DNA of 64,000 bases from Ceratotherium simum simum (taxonomy: Eukaryota; Chordata; Mammalia; Perissodactyla; Rhinocerotidae), in NCBI RefSeq assembly GCF_000283155.1, contig NW_004454181.1, positions 18,318,825 to 18,382,824 of the forward strand. The letters are read 5' to 3'. The position numbers were made by a program, and so were the translations under genes. Of the stretch, positions 1 to 10,662 are shown in pieces (position 1 is the stretch's first letter; every line of letters starts with the position of its first letter). The notes beneath the pieces are model-generated. The model made no database searches, was not told the origin of the DNA, and saw only the letters and a program-made list of their open reading frames with translations.

Positions 1-1250
1 ACAGAGAACAGCCACCACAGAGATTGTCAAGGATATTGGTGATCTCTCATTAATGTATTGCTCAATACCTAGTGAAGGAGTGTCCTCTGGGCCCTCTTGA
101 ACCATAGAGTAGTGGGGAGTAGTGGGTGAGGGAATTTTGAAGGTCACACATGGTAAGTTTGCTCCAACATTTCTATCTCCCTAAGTCTTTGAATTCCTTT
201 CTCTACATCATGCCAGGGAAGTTCTGGGATCTCAAACTCATTATATTTAGGTCACTGTTGAGTCCAAATTTCTGCCATCCAAGTAAACAAATTCTTAATG
301 CAAGCTAACACATTAAACCCAGAATCACTGATAAGTATGCCCATATCAGTGAATTTGGCTTGTTATATTCTGTGTTCTTTGGTCTAATGCTCTTAGAATC
401 CCATTCCCACACATAGTCACCAGGTTTCTGCCTATATAGATTAGAAACGTCTTGTAGTTCTTTTGGATGATAAAATCTTTCCTTCAGGAATCAGACTTTG
501 TACTTGTTCCCTTTGGAATATGGTGGATCTGACCCTAGTTATGTGTCTAGTGGCAACAAGGAGTAGTTGGGTAGGTCTTGAAGAGTATAGGCATCTCACC
601 TGCCTCAGGTGAGGTTATTACAAGGACTTCAAGCAAAGGAAACCTAATCTTAGACATGGAAGGTGAAGTCAAGGAAGGCTCAGAGTGACTTAGGGTTAAA
701 AAATTTCAGCCTCATCCAAGTCCACGCAGATGTTCTCATTCCAAGTCTTGCGGACACTTCCCAATCTTCATCCTAACTTTCACTGAAAGATGTAGGCTGT
801 GAATTCAATTTACATTTAACTCTGCAACTTTCACAATTAAATATTGTGTCTGAATTTGCAGCTACAAAAGATTTGAGATATTTTAGAACTACTGTAGAAT
901 CTCTCTAGTTCTCTGACTGGGACTTGAGCTGAGACTTTAAAGAGCTGAGTGTGTCATTTTCTTTCTGTAAGCACTCCAGTGCACTCAGTAGAAGGCATCC
1001 CACCCCACAGTCCTTGTAGTCATCATTCTTCCCAGCAGCCACTTGGTCCCCCCAGGCATCTGCTTCAGGAGGTTCTTTATCACAATAATCTATAGTCAAT
1101 AATTTGATTAATCAGTGCCACTCCATGACATGGGTTACTAGCATCCCTTTCCCATGACAAGGAGCTCAACATTGCATTCGAGTGTGAAGACAAACCCAGG
1201 CACCTGAAAAAATTCCATCTTTGAGGGTCTGTTTCCTGAGACTCCTGGTA
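1..1250. other. Intergenic, no recognised feature
   Basis: About 1.2 kb of AT-leaning sequence in which I recognise no gene, splice-bounded open frame or repeat family. The longest open frames here are under 70 codons and look like chance. It may hold decayed repeats too old to recognise by eye. Confidence 0.5.
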
Positions 1251-1254
1251 CCAA

Positions 1255-1775
1255 TTTCTGTATCAGTCAAGGTTCAGTCAGGAGACACAAACTACACCAG
1301 TTACTTTCTCAGAATTTAATGTAAGGAATTGTTAACCAAGTATTGGAGAACTGGAAAGGCAAAAGGAATACTGTAGTAAATATAGAAGGCAGTTACCATC
1401 CTAGGGCTGGGAGAACAAAGAGCTTGGGATTAATACAATTTAGAAGCTTGAAAGAAGGGGCCTGTGGAGCTGGGACAGAGAAGGCCTCTGCCAGCTGATA
1501 CCGGTATGTCTGAAGAAGTACAATGAGGCTATTTCTGAGACTGTGGAAACAATGTAAATGTGAACCAGCTGCTCCTACGGGAAATAACTGTCATTGCCAG
1601 GGTAAGGAACTGTTGCTCAAGTGAGGCTGACAGTAACAGGAAGCAAAACAGAACAAAGTTCCTTTCCACTCCTCTAGACTTCCAGCCTCTTTCTAGTGCC
1701 CCCTATTGGCAGACTAGCAGAAGGCCAGCTGGCAAAGGAGAAAGGTGATTTGCAAAGTTCCAGCCCTGGCATCAC
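1255..1775. repeat. Unclassified old interspersed repeat, LTR-like
   Basis: The stretch opens with 'gtatcagtcaaggttcagt' and closes with 'ccctattggcagactagc' followed by 'agccagctggcaaaggag'. I remember both phrases as parts of a repeat found many times in mammalian genomes. I cannot give the family name, but its layout suggests an old LTR. The 62-codon open frame starting at 1,560 lies wholly inside it and should not be called a gene. Confidence 0.4.
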
Positions 1776-1854
1776 ATAGCCTAGTTTGAAGCTAAGAGAC
1801 TATAGCTTAATAATCAAGTGTGTGTGTGTTTCATATCTTAGCGTGTGTTTTCTG

Positions 1855-2635
1855 AATCATTTGAAAGTGAGTTCCCAGCATCACATCTCTTTACCCCTCC
1901 ATAATTCAGCGTGCATCTCCTAAGAATAAGGACATTATCCTATATAACCATCAAACCATTACTCACGCCCAAGAAAATTAATAATTCTCTAATATTGCCT
2001 AATACTCAGACCATATTCAAAGTTTCTCTAGTTGTCCCCAAAATATCTTTTATTCCTAATTTTTTTGAACCACCTTTTAATCTTTTTCTGACATTGACAT
2101 CTTGAAGAACATCCCACTCTCTGAATTGATTGTTTTCTCCTGTGTCCTTTTTTTTTTGAGGAAGGTTGGCCCTGTGGTAACATTTGTTGCCAATCTTCCT
2201 CTTTTTCTTTTTTCTCCCCAAAGCCCCAGTACATAGTTGTGTATCATAGTTGTAGAGTTGTAGCTCTTCTATATGGGGCGCCGCCTCAGCATGGCTTTGA
2301 TGAGCAGTGAGTAGGTCCGTGCCCAGGATCCGAACTGGCGAACTCCAGGCCACTGAAGTGGAACGAGAGAACCTAATCACTACGCCACCGGGCTAGCCCC
2401 CTCTCGTGTGTCATTAAACTAGTTATTCTGTATGTTTTCTGCTAATCAGAGGTTAGGGCTGAAGGCTTGATGAAATTCAGGTTAAAACCCTTAATGCGTC
2501 ATATAATGTCAGGTTGTTATACCCTTGGTAATGCTAAATTTCCTTACTTGGTTAACGGGGTGGCCACCAAATCTCTCTATTGTAAAGGTATGTTTTTCCC
2601 TTTCAGCCTTTTTAAGAATATGTCTTATTCTTAAT
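1855..2635 (-). repeat. L1M-type LINE 3' region, split by an ERE
   Basis: The text from 'tttgaaagtgagttcccagc' through the poorly conserved 'cttggttaacggggtgg' follows, in order, the 3' untranslated region of an old L1 (L1MC/L1MD-like) read on the minus strand. An ERE SINE at 2,148-2,400 interrupts it, and the L1 text resumes directly after. No coding part of the L1 is visible here. Confidence 0.5.
2148..2400 (-). mobile_element. ERE SINE, hybrid 3' end, minus strand
   Basis: A tRNA-derived SINE of the equine ERE group read on the minus strand: poly-T at the left, and the reverse complement of the ggccggccc head at the right end (ccgggctagcccc). It is flanked by an imperfect direct repeat (tctcctgtgtcctt at 2,136 and ctctcgtgtgtcat at 2,401), which fits a target-site duplication. 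Unusually, its tail contains both the 'tctactggggcttt' module and the 'gctcagggc/ttcctc' module, which most copies in this window carry separately. Confidence 0.8.
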
Positions 2636-2885
2636 ATGTAATACAGGCATAGGGTAAATTGAAACAGTGCAGTGAAGGCTGTACCTCCCACCTCATCTCT
2701 CAGCTCCACAGTTCTCCCCAGAGGCAGCCACTGTTACCAGGTTACATATCTTTAAAGAGATGGTACACATAAACAAGTGCATGTGTGTTTGTGTGTGTAA
2801 CCTTTCTGCTTCATAAGCGGTAGCACATTAGACACACTCTTGTATGCTTTGAGGTTTTTAATTTTTTATTATACCCATCATAAAT
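2636..2885 (-). repeat. Probable second L1M 3' fragment
   Basis: Text such as 'gccactgttaccaggttac' and the TG-rich 'gtgtgtttgtgtgtgtaacc' resembles the 3' part of old L1M elements seen also at 4,540, 11,945, 29,280 and 63,700. The match is weak and by eye only. Confidence 0.35.
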
Positions 2886-2889
2886 TAAG

Positions 2890-3580
2890 TGGATGGGACA
2901 TGTACAGCTAAGTTTCTTCTAAGTGTTACTTAAAAGAAATCTGTAGAAGTCTGAAATACAAGATTTAGAGAACTTAGTCTCTTTCTACTTCACAACAGCT
3001 AACAGATAAAAAATTTTTTAGCCACAAGCTAAATCTCATTTACACAGTTTAATCATGCCTCATTTCCTCAACCTGGGATTTCCGCTTTTCTTCCCAGCCA
3101 AAGGCAGGAATAGACTCTCTATTTCTCATATTCCTTCCCAAAATTATGCTGACAAAACATGGCAAAGCCTTGGTTTCTATACTCATTCATAGGCTGCTTT
3201 CTCAAAGCTTGATTCTATAAAACAGAAGCCTCTCGACCTTCCTAGCAGGGCATTTCCCTGAAATCAAATGTCTGTTCATTTCTGATCCACACACTGAGTT
3301 GAGAAAGCTTATCAAGAGATTTTGTTTCAGATTCCAAAATGACATCTCTCCAACTGAGGCCCTTCAATTAACATCTGGAAACGGATTGGCTCTTTTCTGG
3401 GTCATTTCCCGTTGAATATAAGTGGTGTCTATTTTGGTCTGACTTCATTTGCTCTGGGACTCTAGTTGGCTCAGGGCTCTAACTTTCCTCAAACCTTAGG
3501 CCAGAAGAGCCTCTCAGAACTCTCTGGGTCTTCTTTTCCTTCCCCTGGAAACTACTAGTTGAAGCCGTCTGCCCAGCTAA
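2890..3580. other. Intergenic, no recognised feature
   Basis: Roughly 700 bases without a recognisable repeat or gene. There is no CpG enrichment and no long open frame. Confidence 0.45.
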
Positions 3581-3584
3581 ATAT

Positions 3585-3735
3585 GCTGTAGTCGAAAGAA
3601 CACATGACTGGGCAAGATCTGAGCCCAACTCCGCCCCTCACTCACTGTGTAACCTTGGGGACATGGCCTGCTTCTGTGCCTCAGTTCCTCTGGCTGTATA
3701 ATGGGAGAAATACTTGTCCCAAACTTGCAAGATTG
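3585..3735 (+). repeat. MIR SINE fragment
   Basis: The order 'ctcactgtgtaaccttgggg', 'gtgcctcagttcctctggc', 'tgtataatggga' is the central part of a MIR element on the plus strand, with several substitutions typical of its great age. Confidence 0.7.
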
Positions 3736-3852
3736 GAACAGACTGCTCTTTGAAATGTTTTTTTAAAAGAAAGTATATAATCCCTCTCCCTGAAGTTACC
3801 ACTGTCCTGAGTTTTATATATATTCTTCCAGACCTTTTAAAAAAATACTCTT

Positions 3853-4400
3853 GGGGCCGGCCCGGTGGCGCAAGCGGTTAAGTGCGCGCGCTCCGCTGCG
3901 GCGGCCCTGGGTTCGCTGGTTCGGATCCCGGGCGCGCACCGACGCACTGCTTGGCAAGCCATGCTGTGGCGGCGTCCCATATAAAGTGGAGGAAGATGGG
4001 CACAGACGTTAGCCCAGGGCCGTCTTCCNNNNNNNNNNNNNNNNNNNNNNNNNNNNNNNNNNNNNNNNNNNNNNNNNNNNNNNNNNNNNNNNNNNNNNNN
4101 NNNNNNNNNNNNNNNNNNNNNNNNNNNNNNNNNNNNNNNNNNNNNNNNNNNNNNNNNNNNNNNNNNNNNNNNNNNNNNNNNNNNNNNNNNNNNNNNNNNN
4201 NNNNNNNNNNNNNNNNNNNNNNNNNNNNNNNNNNNNNNNNNNNNNNNNNNNNNNNNNNNNNNNNNNNNNNNNNNNNNNNNNNNNNNNNNNNNNNNNNNNN
4301 NNNNNNNNNNNNNNNNNNNNNNNNNNNNNNNNNNNNNNNNNNNNNNNNGCAACAGATGTTAGCTCAGGGCTAATCTTCCTCAAAGAAAAAAGAAAAGAAA
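3853..4400 (+). mobile_element. ERE SINE containing an assembly gap
   Basis: The copy starts 'ggggccggcccggtggcgca', carries an RNA polymerase III B-box-like 'ggttcggatcc' and ends in 'gttagctcagggctaatc', 'ttcctc' and an A-rich tail. Target-site duplications are aaaaatactctt (3,841-3,852) and aacatactctt (4,401-4,411). A run of 320 N (4,029-4,348) falls between the two tandem tail units. In other copies these units are only about 20 bases apart, so the true length here is unknown. The open frames running through the N are artefacts. Confidence 0.85.
4029..4348. other. Assembly gap (320 N)
   Basis: Unsequenced bases inside the ERE copy. The gap lies within its tandemly repeated tail, a place where short reads commonly fail to assemble. 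Confidence 1.
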
Positions 4401-4539
4401 AACATACTCTTACATAGGGGAAAAAAAGAAAGTATATTATCGTAGGGGATTTGCTATTAATTCTCTGCCATATCCCCAGATCCAACTCATCCATAAGAGC
4501 AAAGGAAGAATTTCCAAGAACTGCAACACAATATATCTT

Positions 4540-5070
4540 TTATTTTTTACTTTATTGAGGGGAAGGGTGATGAATAAGTAATAGATACTCATGGTTTTAA
4601 AAATCAAATTGTTCCAAAAGACCTGCAGTGAAAAATAAGTCTCCCTCTTACCACAGTTTTCCAGTTCCCCTCTCCACACACAACTTCTTGTGTTACAATT
4701 TTTTGCATATCCTTCTAGAGACAGACTGTACTCATACATCCATGTGTTTGTGTGCCGTTTTCCTCACCTCTTCTTTTGTTTTAACTTGAATGATAGCAAA
4801 CTATACACACTGTTCTGCTCCTTATTTTTCTCACTAAACAATGTATCTTGGAGATAATTCCATATAGTACATAGAGTTCTGCCTCTCTGTATATATGTAA
4901 AACGATTTATTTAATTAGTCCCCTATAGCTAAGCATTTCGATTGTTTCCAGTCGTGTATTAGTTCAAACCAGGTTGCAATGAATGTCCTTACATTCACTT
5001 CCAGGATAAGTTACTGGAAATAGAACAGCTATGTCAAAAAATAAATTGCGTATTTTTAATTATTATAAAT
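4540..5070 (-). repeat. L1M-type LINE 3' fragment
   Basis: The sequence runs from 'tttactttattgagg' through 'atccatgtgtttgtgtg', 'caatgtatcttggagataat' and 'gattgtttccagtcgtgt' in the order expected of an old L1M 3' region read on the minus strand. No open reading frame of the element survives. Confidence 0.5.
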
Positions 5071-5236
5071 CTGTAAGCTTTCCTTGCATTTCAACTATCA
5101 TCTTGTTTCATTCTAAGTGACATAACACACAGAGCAGCCAACACTCACTCCAACATCATGGTCTTTCTGTGGAATGGCACCAAGTCCTTTCTGTCAACAA
5201 CTGTCTCCCAAGTGCTGCCACGTTAGTGAGACCCCA

Positions 5237-5258
5237 TCTAGAATGATCTCATTCTAGA
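5237..5258. repeat. Perfect 10-bp inverted repeat, 2-bp spacer
   Basis: tctagaatga is followed after two bases by its exact reverse complement tcattctaga. It sits in otherwise unrecognised sequence (5,075-5,430). It could be a palindromic binding site, or chance. Confidence 0.6.
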
Positions 5259-5434
5259 GAATTTCACAGCCCCAAAGCCCCCCGTTGAAAATAAACATTG
5301 ACAACTTGGGTCTCGGCCATTAGCTGTTTGGAATGATTCAACAATTGTTTTTAAACACTCTTTTGTATAAAAATTGGAGAAAGGAAAGGGTTGAAAAAAG
5401 GCAAAGAAGAAGGCCAGGAAGACCTACATTTTAA

Positions 5435-5600
5435 TAATGGATGTAAGTCAAGATCTTGGACTTTCTTTGTCTTGACTCCACAAGTAACTACCAAGTCACT
5501 GAAGGTCTCTGGACTTTCTTTGTCCTGCTGTGCAAAATGAAGACCGTGGACCAAATTATTTCTCAGGACCCTCCCTCCTTTGAGAGTCTGAAGCTATGGA
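5435..5600 (+). repeat. MIR SINE fragment with internal duplication
   Basis: 'taccaagtcactgaaggtct' and 'gtgcaaaatgaagacc' correspond to the MIR core on the plus strand. A 17-base block, ggactttctttgtc plus tg, occurs twice (5,457 and 5,511) and looks like a small local duplication. Confidence 0.5.
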
Positions 5601-6149
5601 TGCAGCATAGGTCAGGGGCACTTGTCCTCCCAACCTCACCATATTCAAAAAGCAAGAGATGTCACAAATCACTACGTTATTAATATCCAAATGGGTGGTA
5701 CAATGAAGAAGGAATTTAGATAGTGGTGTGCTGGTAACCAGTCTGGAGCTGGGTTCGGGGAAAGAGAGCCTTGATTTGTAGCATTTGCTGATTTCTGTAG
5801 TGTCATTATTCCCACTATGATAATTCAACCTGCCAACATGACGTCACTAAACTCAGAGTTGGGAAGAGAGGCACAGAGTTGCCTGCTGGCTTCAGCAAAC
5901 CACGAGTTAGGAATTCAAAGGAAGTATTTCCTTCAGTTCTGTGTTGAGAAAACCTCATGAAAGAGGAGAGACTTGAAGTAGGCATTGAAGGATACTGGTT
6001 TAATACTCTTCCCATGGTACCTGACAGAAACTATTCCAACTAGCTTAAAGAAAGAGAGAAAGAATATGAGAATGTGAGTGTTTTACACAAGTATCTGAAC
6101 AAAGGGCTCTAATAGTATCATCACAGCACTCTCTCTCCATCTTTCAGTT
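5601..6149. other. Intergenic, no recognised feature
   Basis: About 550 bases with no gene, no clear repeat and no CpG enrichment. Open frames of 66 to 90 codons in this stretch lack any recognisable domain. Confidence 0.45.
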
Positions 6150-6365
6150 CCTCTTGAATCTGCTTCTATTTGTGTATTGATGTCATTGTCTCCTGCCACA
6201 AGCAGGCTCTCCAAGTGGCAGGAAATACGGCTAGTGGCAGCCCAGGGCTATATCCTCACAGTTAACAATTCAGAAGAAAAGCAATGCCATCTCATGGAAA
6301 TCTCATGGGAAGACTCTGATTGGCTCTGCTTGGGTCTCATGCCCACTGTTTGGGCTCTTAACTGG
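6150..6365 (-). repeat. Old interspersed repeat (family B), fragment
   Basis: 'gctctccaagtggcaggaaa', 'ctctgattggctctgcttgg' and 'gtctcatgcccac' are phrases I associate with an old mammalian repeat whose other end appears at 15,380 and 27,590 in this window. I do not remember its catalogue name, so I call it family B here. The strand is uncertain. Confidence 0.4.
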
Positions 6366-6689
6366 GCATAAAAGGAAAGAGTACCTGGTCCACAGGCCCT
6401 GCCCCTGCAGCCAGAGGGCAGGCAGAGCACTAGGATGGACCACTCTTCCCTACCACGCAATAGACAGGAGAATCATCCAAATGGAATTCCCCAATGGACA
6501 GAGGGTTACTAGGCAGATAAAAGCCATGAGTTTCTAGTAGACATATGGATGAGGCTTTGTGGCGAGGCAGAAGAGCAGGGACTAGTTAAAGGGAGCTGCA
6601 TAAATAGACGTGCAGAAACACAGAAGTTGAAGGTGCATTTGGGAGCCAGCAAGAAGACCACCCTGACCAAAGCAAGGCTACCCACAGGG

Positions 6690-6908
6690 CAGTGGTTCTC
6701 AATGGAGGGCAATTTTGCCTATCTGGGACATTTGGCAATGTCTGGAGACATTTTTGGTTGTCACAGCTGGGGATGGGAGGGCTGCTACTATCATCTAGAG
6801 GGCAGAGGCCAGAGATCCTGCTAAACATCCTACAATGCACAGGACAGTCCCCACAATGGAGACTTATCCAGCCCCAAATGTCAGTAGCGCTGAGGTTGAG
6901 AAACACTG
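6690..6908 (+). mobile_element. MER20 (hAT-Charlie) DNA transposon remnant
   Basis: Nearly full length at 219 bases. It begins cagtggttctca and ends tgagaaacactg, which are imperfect terminal inverted repeats of each other. Internal text such as 'tggcaatgtctggagacatt' and 'catcctacaatgcacaggac' matches the MER20 consensus as I recall it. Flanking 8-mers (ccacaggg and ccatacag) are compatible with a decayed 8-bp target duplication. MER20 is non-autonomous and encodes nothing. In placental mammals some copies are reported to act as enhancers. Confidence 0.88.
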
Positions 6909-7039
6909 CCATACAGAGAAGTGGCTGGGAAGATGTCAAATCAAAGAGGGCTTTCAGTTAGAGAGGCTACAGAAAAGCTAAAGAGTTTAGGATTTATCCT
7001 ATAACTGTTGCATAGGGGAGCATGAGAAAGATGTTGAGA

Positions 7040-7440
7040 AAGCATAGCCTTTATCCTCTCTGCGTCTTCTGCCTGGCACCTCTCCACGCCTCCTTTGCCA
7101 CCTTTGCACGGCTGGCCCTCTTTTATCCTTTGCGACTCAGCTTACATGTTACCTACTCAAGAGATCTTCCCAGACCTCCCAATCAAAACAAGTTCTCTCA
7201 CAGACTCCAGACCATCATTGTCTCCCACAGTTTCCTCTTCTTTTCCTTCATAACTCTAAAGCACAACTTTGAATTTCATGTTTCTTTGAGCGCTAGTTGA
7301 ACATCTGTCTTCTCATAAGCATCATGGAGACAGAGACCTTGCTTATCTGTTCATTACTGTGACCCCAACATCAAGCAGAGTGCCTTTTGCATTGTAGTTG
7401 TTTGACATTTAATCAATCGATTAGTTAATTTGAAGGTTGA
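7040..7440 (+). repeat. L2 LINE 3' end
   Basis: The order 'cctttgcacggctggccctc', 'gatcttcccagacctccc', 'catggagacagagaccttgc', then 'ttgtttgacatttaatcaat' follows the 3' end of L2 on the plus strand. Confidence 0.65.
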
Positions 7441-7444
7441 TGAT

Positions 7445-8990
7445 GGGATTGAAGAGGGGTTGAGGGTAGGAGGGGGAATTGAAAGAGGAGGGGAAGGCAG
7501 TCCTCTGAATTTCTTCCCTGCTTGCTCTGACCCACACTCATCTCCGTTCTCTGACTTTCACAGCACCTATAGTTCACAGTATGACAACAATTAGGGTTCA
7601 AGTGAAGATGCTAAACCCTTCTAGCGATTTTAAGCAGACAAGATTTAATACAGAAAATCAAGTGAATTCAGAATCACTGCAGAGCAAATTTTGGCCTGGG
7701 CCTCCAGGCATGACTCCCAGGGCACCACCACGGTACTGACGCCCCAAGGGAGTGACTATTTCTACCACAATGTGGAAGCTAGGAATTCAAGGAGAGACTG
7801 GCTCAGACTCCGGCTACAGGAACGCACCATCTTAGGTGTAATCTGGGGACCAGGAGCTACAGCCAGAACTCCAGAGCCATACTGCACCTTTTGGGTCAGC
7901 GCCAGCAAATGGATTCCTCCCAAGCTGCTGCCTCCTCTCCATCTAACTCATTTTTTTTTTTCCTAACTCAATTTTGAACTCAGATCTTGCACAAGCGCAC
8001 AGGACTGGTGGAACCTAAATTACAATGGGAACCCCAGCGAGGAGTCTAGGAAATGGGTTTTTAGCTTTCCAGCCTTGGTAGCATCGGAAGGCACACCTGA
8101 GAGAGGTTTGAACGGATGTGGAACAAGCCAATCTACCACAGCTGGCACATGGCTGCCCCTGCCAGATTGTAAACTCTCTGTGGCCATCAAGGTCATAATG
8201 TCATTCATCTTCTCTCGTTCGACGCTGGGCATGTTCTCTAGATTTGAAAGGAACTGTGAAATAAATTGAACTGAAGCAAACAAAGTGGAAAAGCATCCTC
8301 ATTTCTTATAATACTCTGTACCTTTCCTGTGGCACTATCGCATTTTGCCTCTTAGAGTAATTTGTGTTCTCATTCATTTTCCATGTAGACCATCATCTCC
8401 TTGTCCCCATACTCATAATAGGTAATAAACGTTTGCAGACTGATTAAAGACAGAAACAGGCTAGAGGGAGGAAGTTCTGAGCACCACTCTAGCTTGAGGC
8501 AGCTCCTGCAGCTCCTGGAACAGCCATTGCATGAGTATTTTGGATTTCCTGCTACGTGAAGCCATCAGCACTGCACAGACCCACAGGACAAGGCCCCAAG
8601 GACTCTGCTCGGCTTCAGAAGACCTGGGTTCCAGGGCTCCTCCAAAAATTGGAAAGACGTCCGCTCCCATTCACTCAGGCAGTCAACATTTATTATTTAT
8701 AGAAGTGTGGCACCACTGCCTTTCCCTATACTTTTCACTAACCATTTCCTTGCCATCAAGAGCATGCCAGTGGTTTCAACTTCTGTTGCAGTGGAGCCCT
8801 GTGGGTAACACAGAAGAGGGGCTTTCCTGAGCCTTTTAGATTCTGAATGTCCTCCAGGCGTTCTAAGCAGGGTTTCCTCACCTTTTGCATCCCTGACACA
8901 TCTGGGAACAGACCAAGGTACCCAGAGTGGGTGGTCCACGTAGGTCCCCTTTCCAGCCATCTATGAATCAGCACACTAAACTCTACTTCA
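7445..8990. other. Intergenic, mostly unrecognised
   Basis: About 1.5 kb without a supported gene. Short L2-tail-like text appears near 8,160-8,290 and 8,385-8,450. Two overlapping minus-strand open frames around 8,697-8,974 have no recognisable domain and no supporting splice or promoter context. Confidence 0.45.
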
Positions 8991-8999
8991 CGTGTTGTC

Positions 9000-9290
9000 T
9001 TTCACTTATGTTCATCGCACATACCTCCCCTACAACCAGACAAGTGGCAGTCATCCCTCAGGGCTCAACCCAAGCTTCCCCAGGCCTTCCCCTGACACCC
9101 AGTTGTATACTCAATGTTTTTCTCTTCCGTAACACTCATTTCACTTGGAACCACTTGAGTCATCCCCACTGGACTCCAAGTTCCATGAGAGCAGGCACCA
9201 CGCCTATCTGGTTTACCTCTATATCCCCAGCACCTAGCTCAGGGACTGACACATAATAGATGCTTATTAAATGTTTGTTGAATGACTCTT
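9000..9290 (+). repeat. L2 LINE 3' end
   Basis: 'gactccaagttccatgagag', 'ctatatccccagcacctagc' and 'atgcttattaaatgtttgtt' are the hallmark L2 3' terminus on the plus strand. It ends in the short gaatga-like tail. Confidence 0.8.
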
Positions 9291-9294
9291 TGTT

Positions 9295-9850
9295 GAGCCC
9301 ACTAACTTTCATCCTCAAATAATATTTATGTAATATTAATAATAATTCTTTACATAGTTCAATGGCTTACCAAACACTTTTTGGGTGAGTGTCCCAACTT
9401 TGGGGGGAAAGACAATGCAGTAATATAATTATTCTCCCTACTTTTCAGAAAATGAAACAGCAACTATAAGGTAACTGACTTGTCTAGGGTGGTGGAACCA
9501 GCATTAGCATTCGAATGCATACCTGCATTAAAATTCCAACTGTAAACCTTGGGTTATATACAGTCTGTTAACCAGATGCTCTGGCAGCCGAGTGAAATAC
9601 TGGTAGCTGGTGGAAGAGAGCACTGGAAGAAACAGGGAAAAGCAAAAGTCAGGCTTCTGATGATGTCTCTTTTCTTTAGTGTCTGCTTGCTACCTGAACA
9701 GGATGGCTCTGCCTGCTCTGGAGCTGAGACCCTCCAGCAGGCACACCTCTCCCAGTAACTTGAGGCTGGGCCAGAGAGCTAGTGAGGCCAGCGAAGCCTC
9801 ATCTTCTGGGGAGGAGAGAGCTGAGGGCTGTCACACAGGGGCACCTGTCC
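9295..9850. other. Upstream flank of C1QTNF2, no recognised feature
   Basis: About 550 bases of unrecognised sequence before the CA-rich tract. It is a possible location for distal promoter elements, but nothing specific is visible. Confidence 0.4.
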
Positions 9851-9854
9851 ACAC

Positions 9855-10400
9855 TATTATGTATGTGCACACTCACGTCTGGACAAAGTCCACACCAAGG
9901 CCTGCATACATATACACACACACAGAATGAGCCACTGCACAAACAGGTGCCACACACACATCATGCACCCTATGTGGTTATGCACACTCATACACACATT
10001 TAAACATGCACCAACACACAGATATTCAGCCACTGTCATGTGTACTCAGCAACTGAAGTACACTCCAATTGCACACAAGCTGCAGTCTTGGACATGTGCA
10101 TGTACAAGTGCATACACCAGCCCTGATGCACGTTTGGACACTTGCATTTATGAATGCACACACATACACCACTAAACACGCACACACGATTCACGATCAC
10201 TCTCAAGTACATGCACATTCAGTACACAGGGAAATGTACTCTGTTATAGCTGTCATGCCCACAGCACCCTCAGATCCACAGTGAGGTGAATGCTCACATG
10301 CAAGCAACACAGATGGCTCTTCAGACACATGCACACGTACCCACACCCTTGCAAAGGCCTAGGTAACAATCACTCTCGTGCACGTAAACCTTCAAATACA
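9855..10400. repeat. Degenerate CA-rich tract upstream of the promoter
   Basis: More than 500 bases dominated by imperfect CA units, with many copies of cacaca, acatgca and cacacat spread through mixed sequence. No single repeat length is kept, so this is a decayed microsatellite or minisatellite rather than a clean array. It ends within about 70 bases of the CpG island that begins the C1QTNF2 gene. Alternating purine-pyrimidine DNA of this kind can adopt the Z form. Any effect on the promoter is inference. The open frames in it (His, Thr and Cys-rich) are by-products of the repeat. Confidence 0.75.
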
Positions 10401-10530
10401 CTGTTCTACATACAGAGAGATGCATCGACACACCCAAGTTGTCACTAGCACTGGAAGCATCCAAACCGGTGCTGAAGAGAGAGCGGAGCTTCTGGAGGGC
10501 CACGTGACCGGGAGGACGGCGCCCCCGCCC

Positions 10531-10662
10531 ATGACGGGATGGGAAAAGTATGCTGGGGCGGGCGCGGGCCGGGCCGTTGCCGTCGCGGGAGGCGGGGACG
10601 CGGAGCACGGCCGAGAGCTTCGTCGCTGCGGACGCCCCTGGACGTGGCCGGCGGTAGCGAGG
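10531..10662 (+). other. C1QTNF2: Putative 5' exon of C1QTNF2 (start unknown)
   Basis: The exon end is placed at 10,662 because AGG is followed by GTGAGT, a near-perfect splice donor, inside the CpG island. The left boundary given is only the first ATG of interest; the true transcription start may be upstream or downstream. If transcribed from before 10,531, the exon contains ATGs at 10,531, 10,539 and 10,550, one in each frame. The 10,531 frame runs without a stop through the splice into exon 2 and reaches the C1QTNF2 start codon in frame, 47 codons upstream of it. The family normally has a non-coding first exon, so the default reading is 5' untranslated region. Confidence 0.6.
10550..10657 (+). 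other. Upstream open reading frame, 35 codons
   Basis: The ATG at 10,550 opens a frame of 35 codons that stops at TAG 10,655-10,657, just before the splice donor. If it is in the transcript, it would be a classic short upstream frame able to lower translation of C1QTNF2. The peptide is arginine, alanine and glycine rich because of the GC-rich DNA and has no recognisable domain. Confidence 0.35.

Noticed and set aside
3837..4494. Long open frames of 161 to 171 codons around 4 kb
   Set aside because: Most of each is the run of N, and the rest is ERE sequence.
1..10400. ZBED8 or SLU7 exons upstream of C1QTNF2
   Set aside because: These genes are neighbours in human as I recall, but more than 10 kb upstream of the C1QTNF2 promoter. 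No BED zinc finger or SLU7 sequence was recognised here.
9855..10400. CRISPR-like or true tandem array
   Set aside because: There is no constant repeat with unique spacers. The tract is an irregular CA-rich microsatellite in a mammalian genome.
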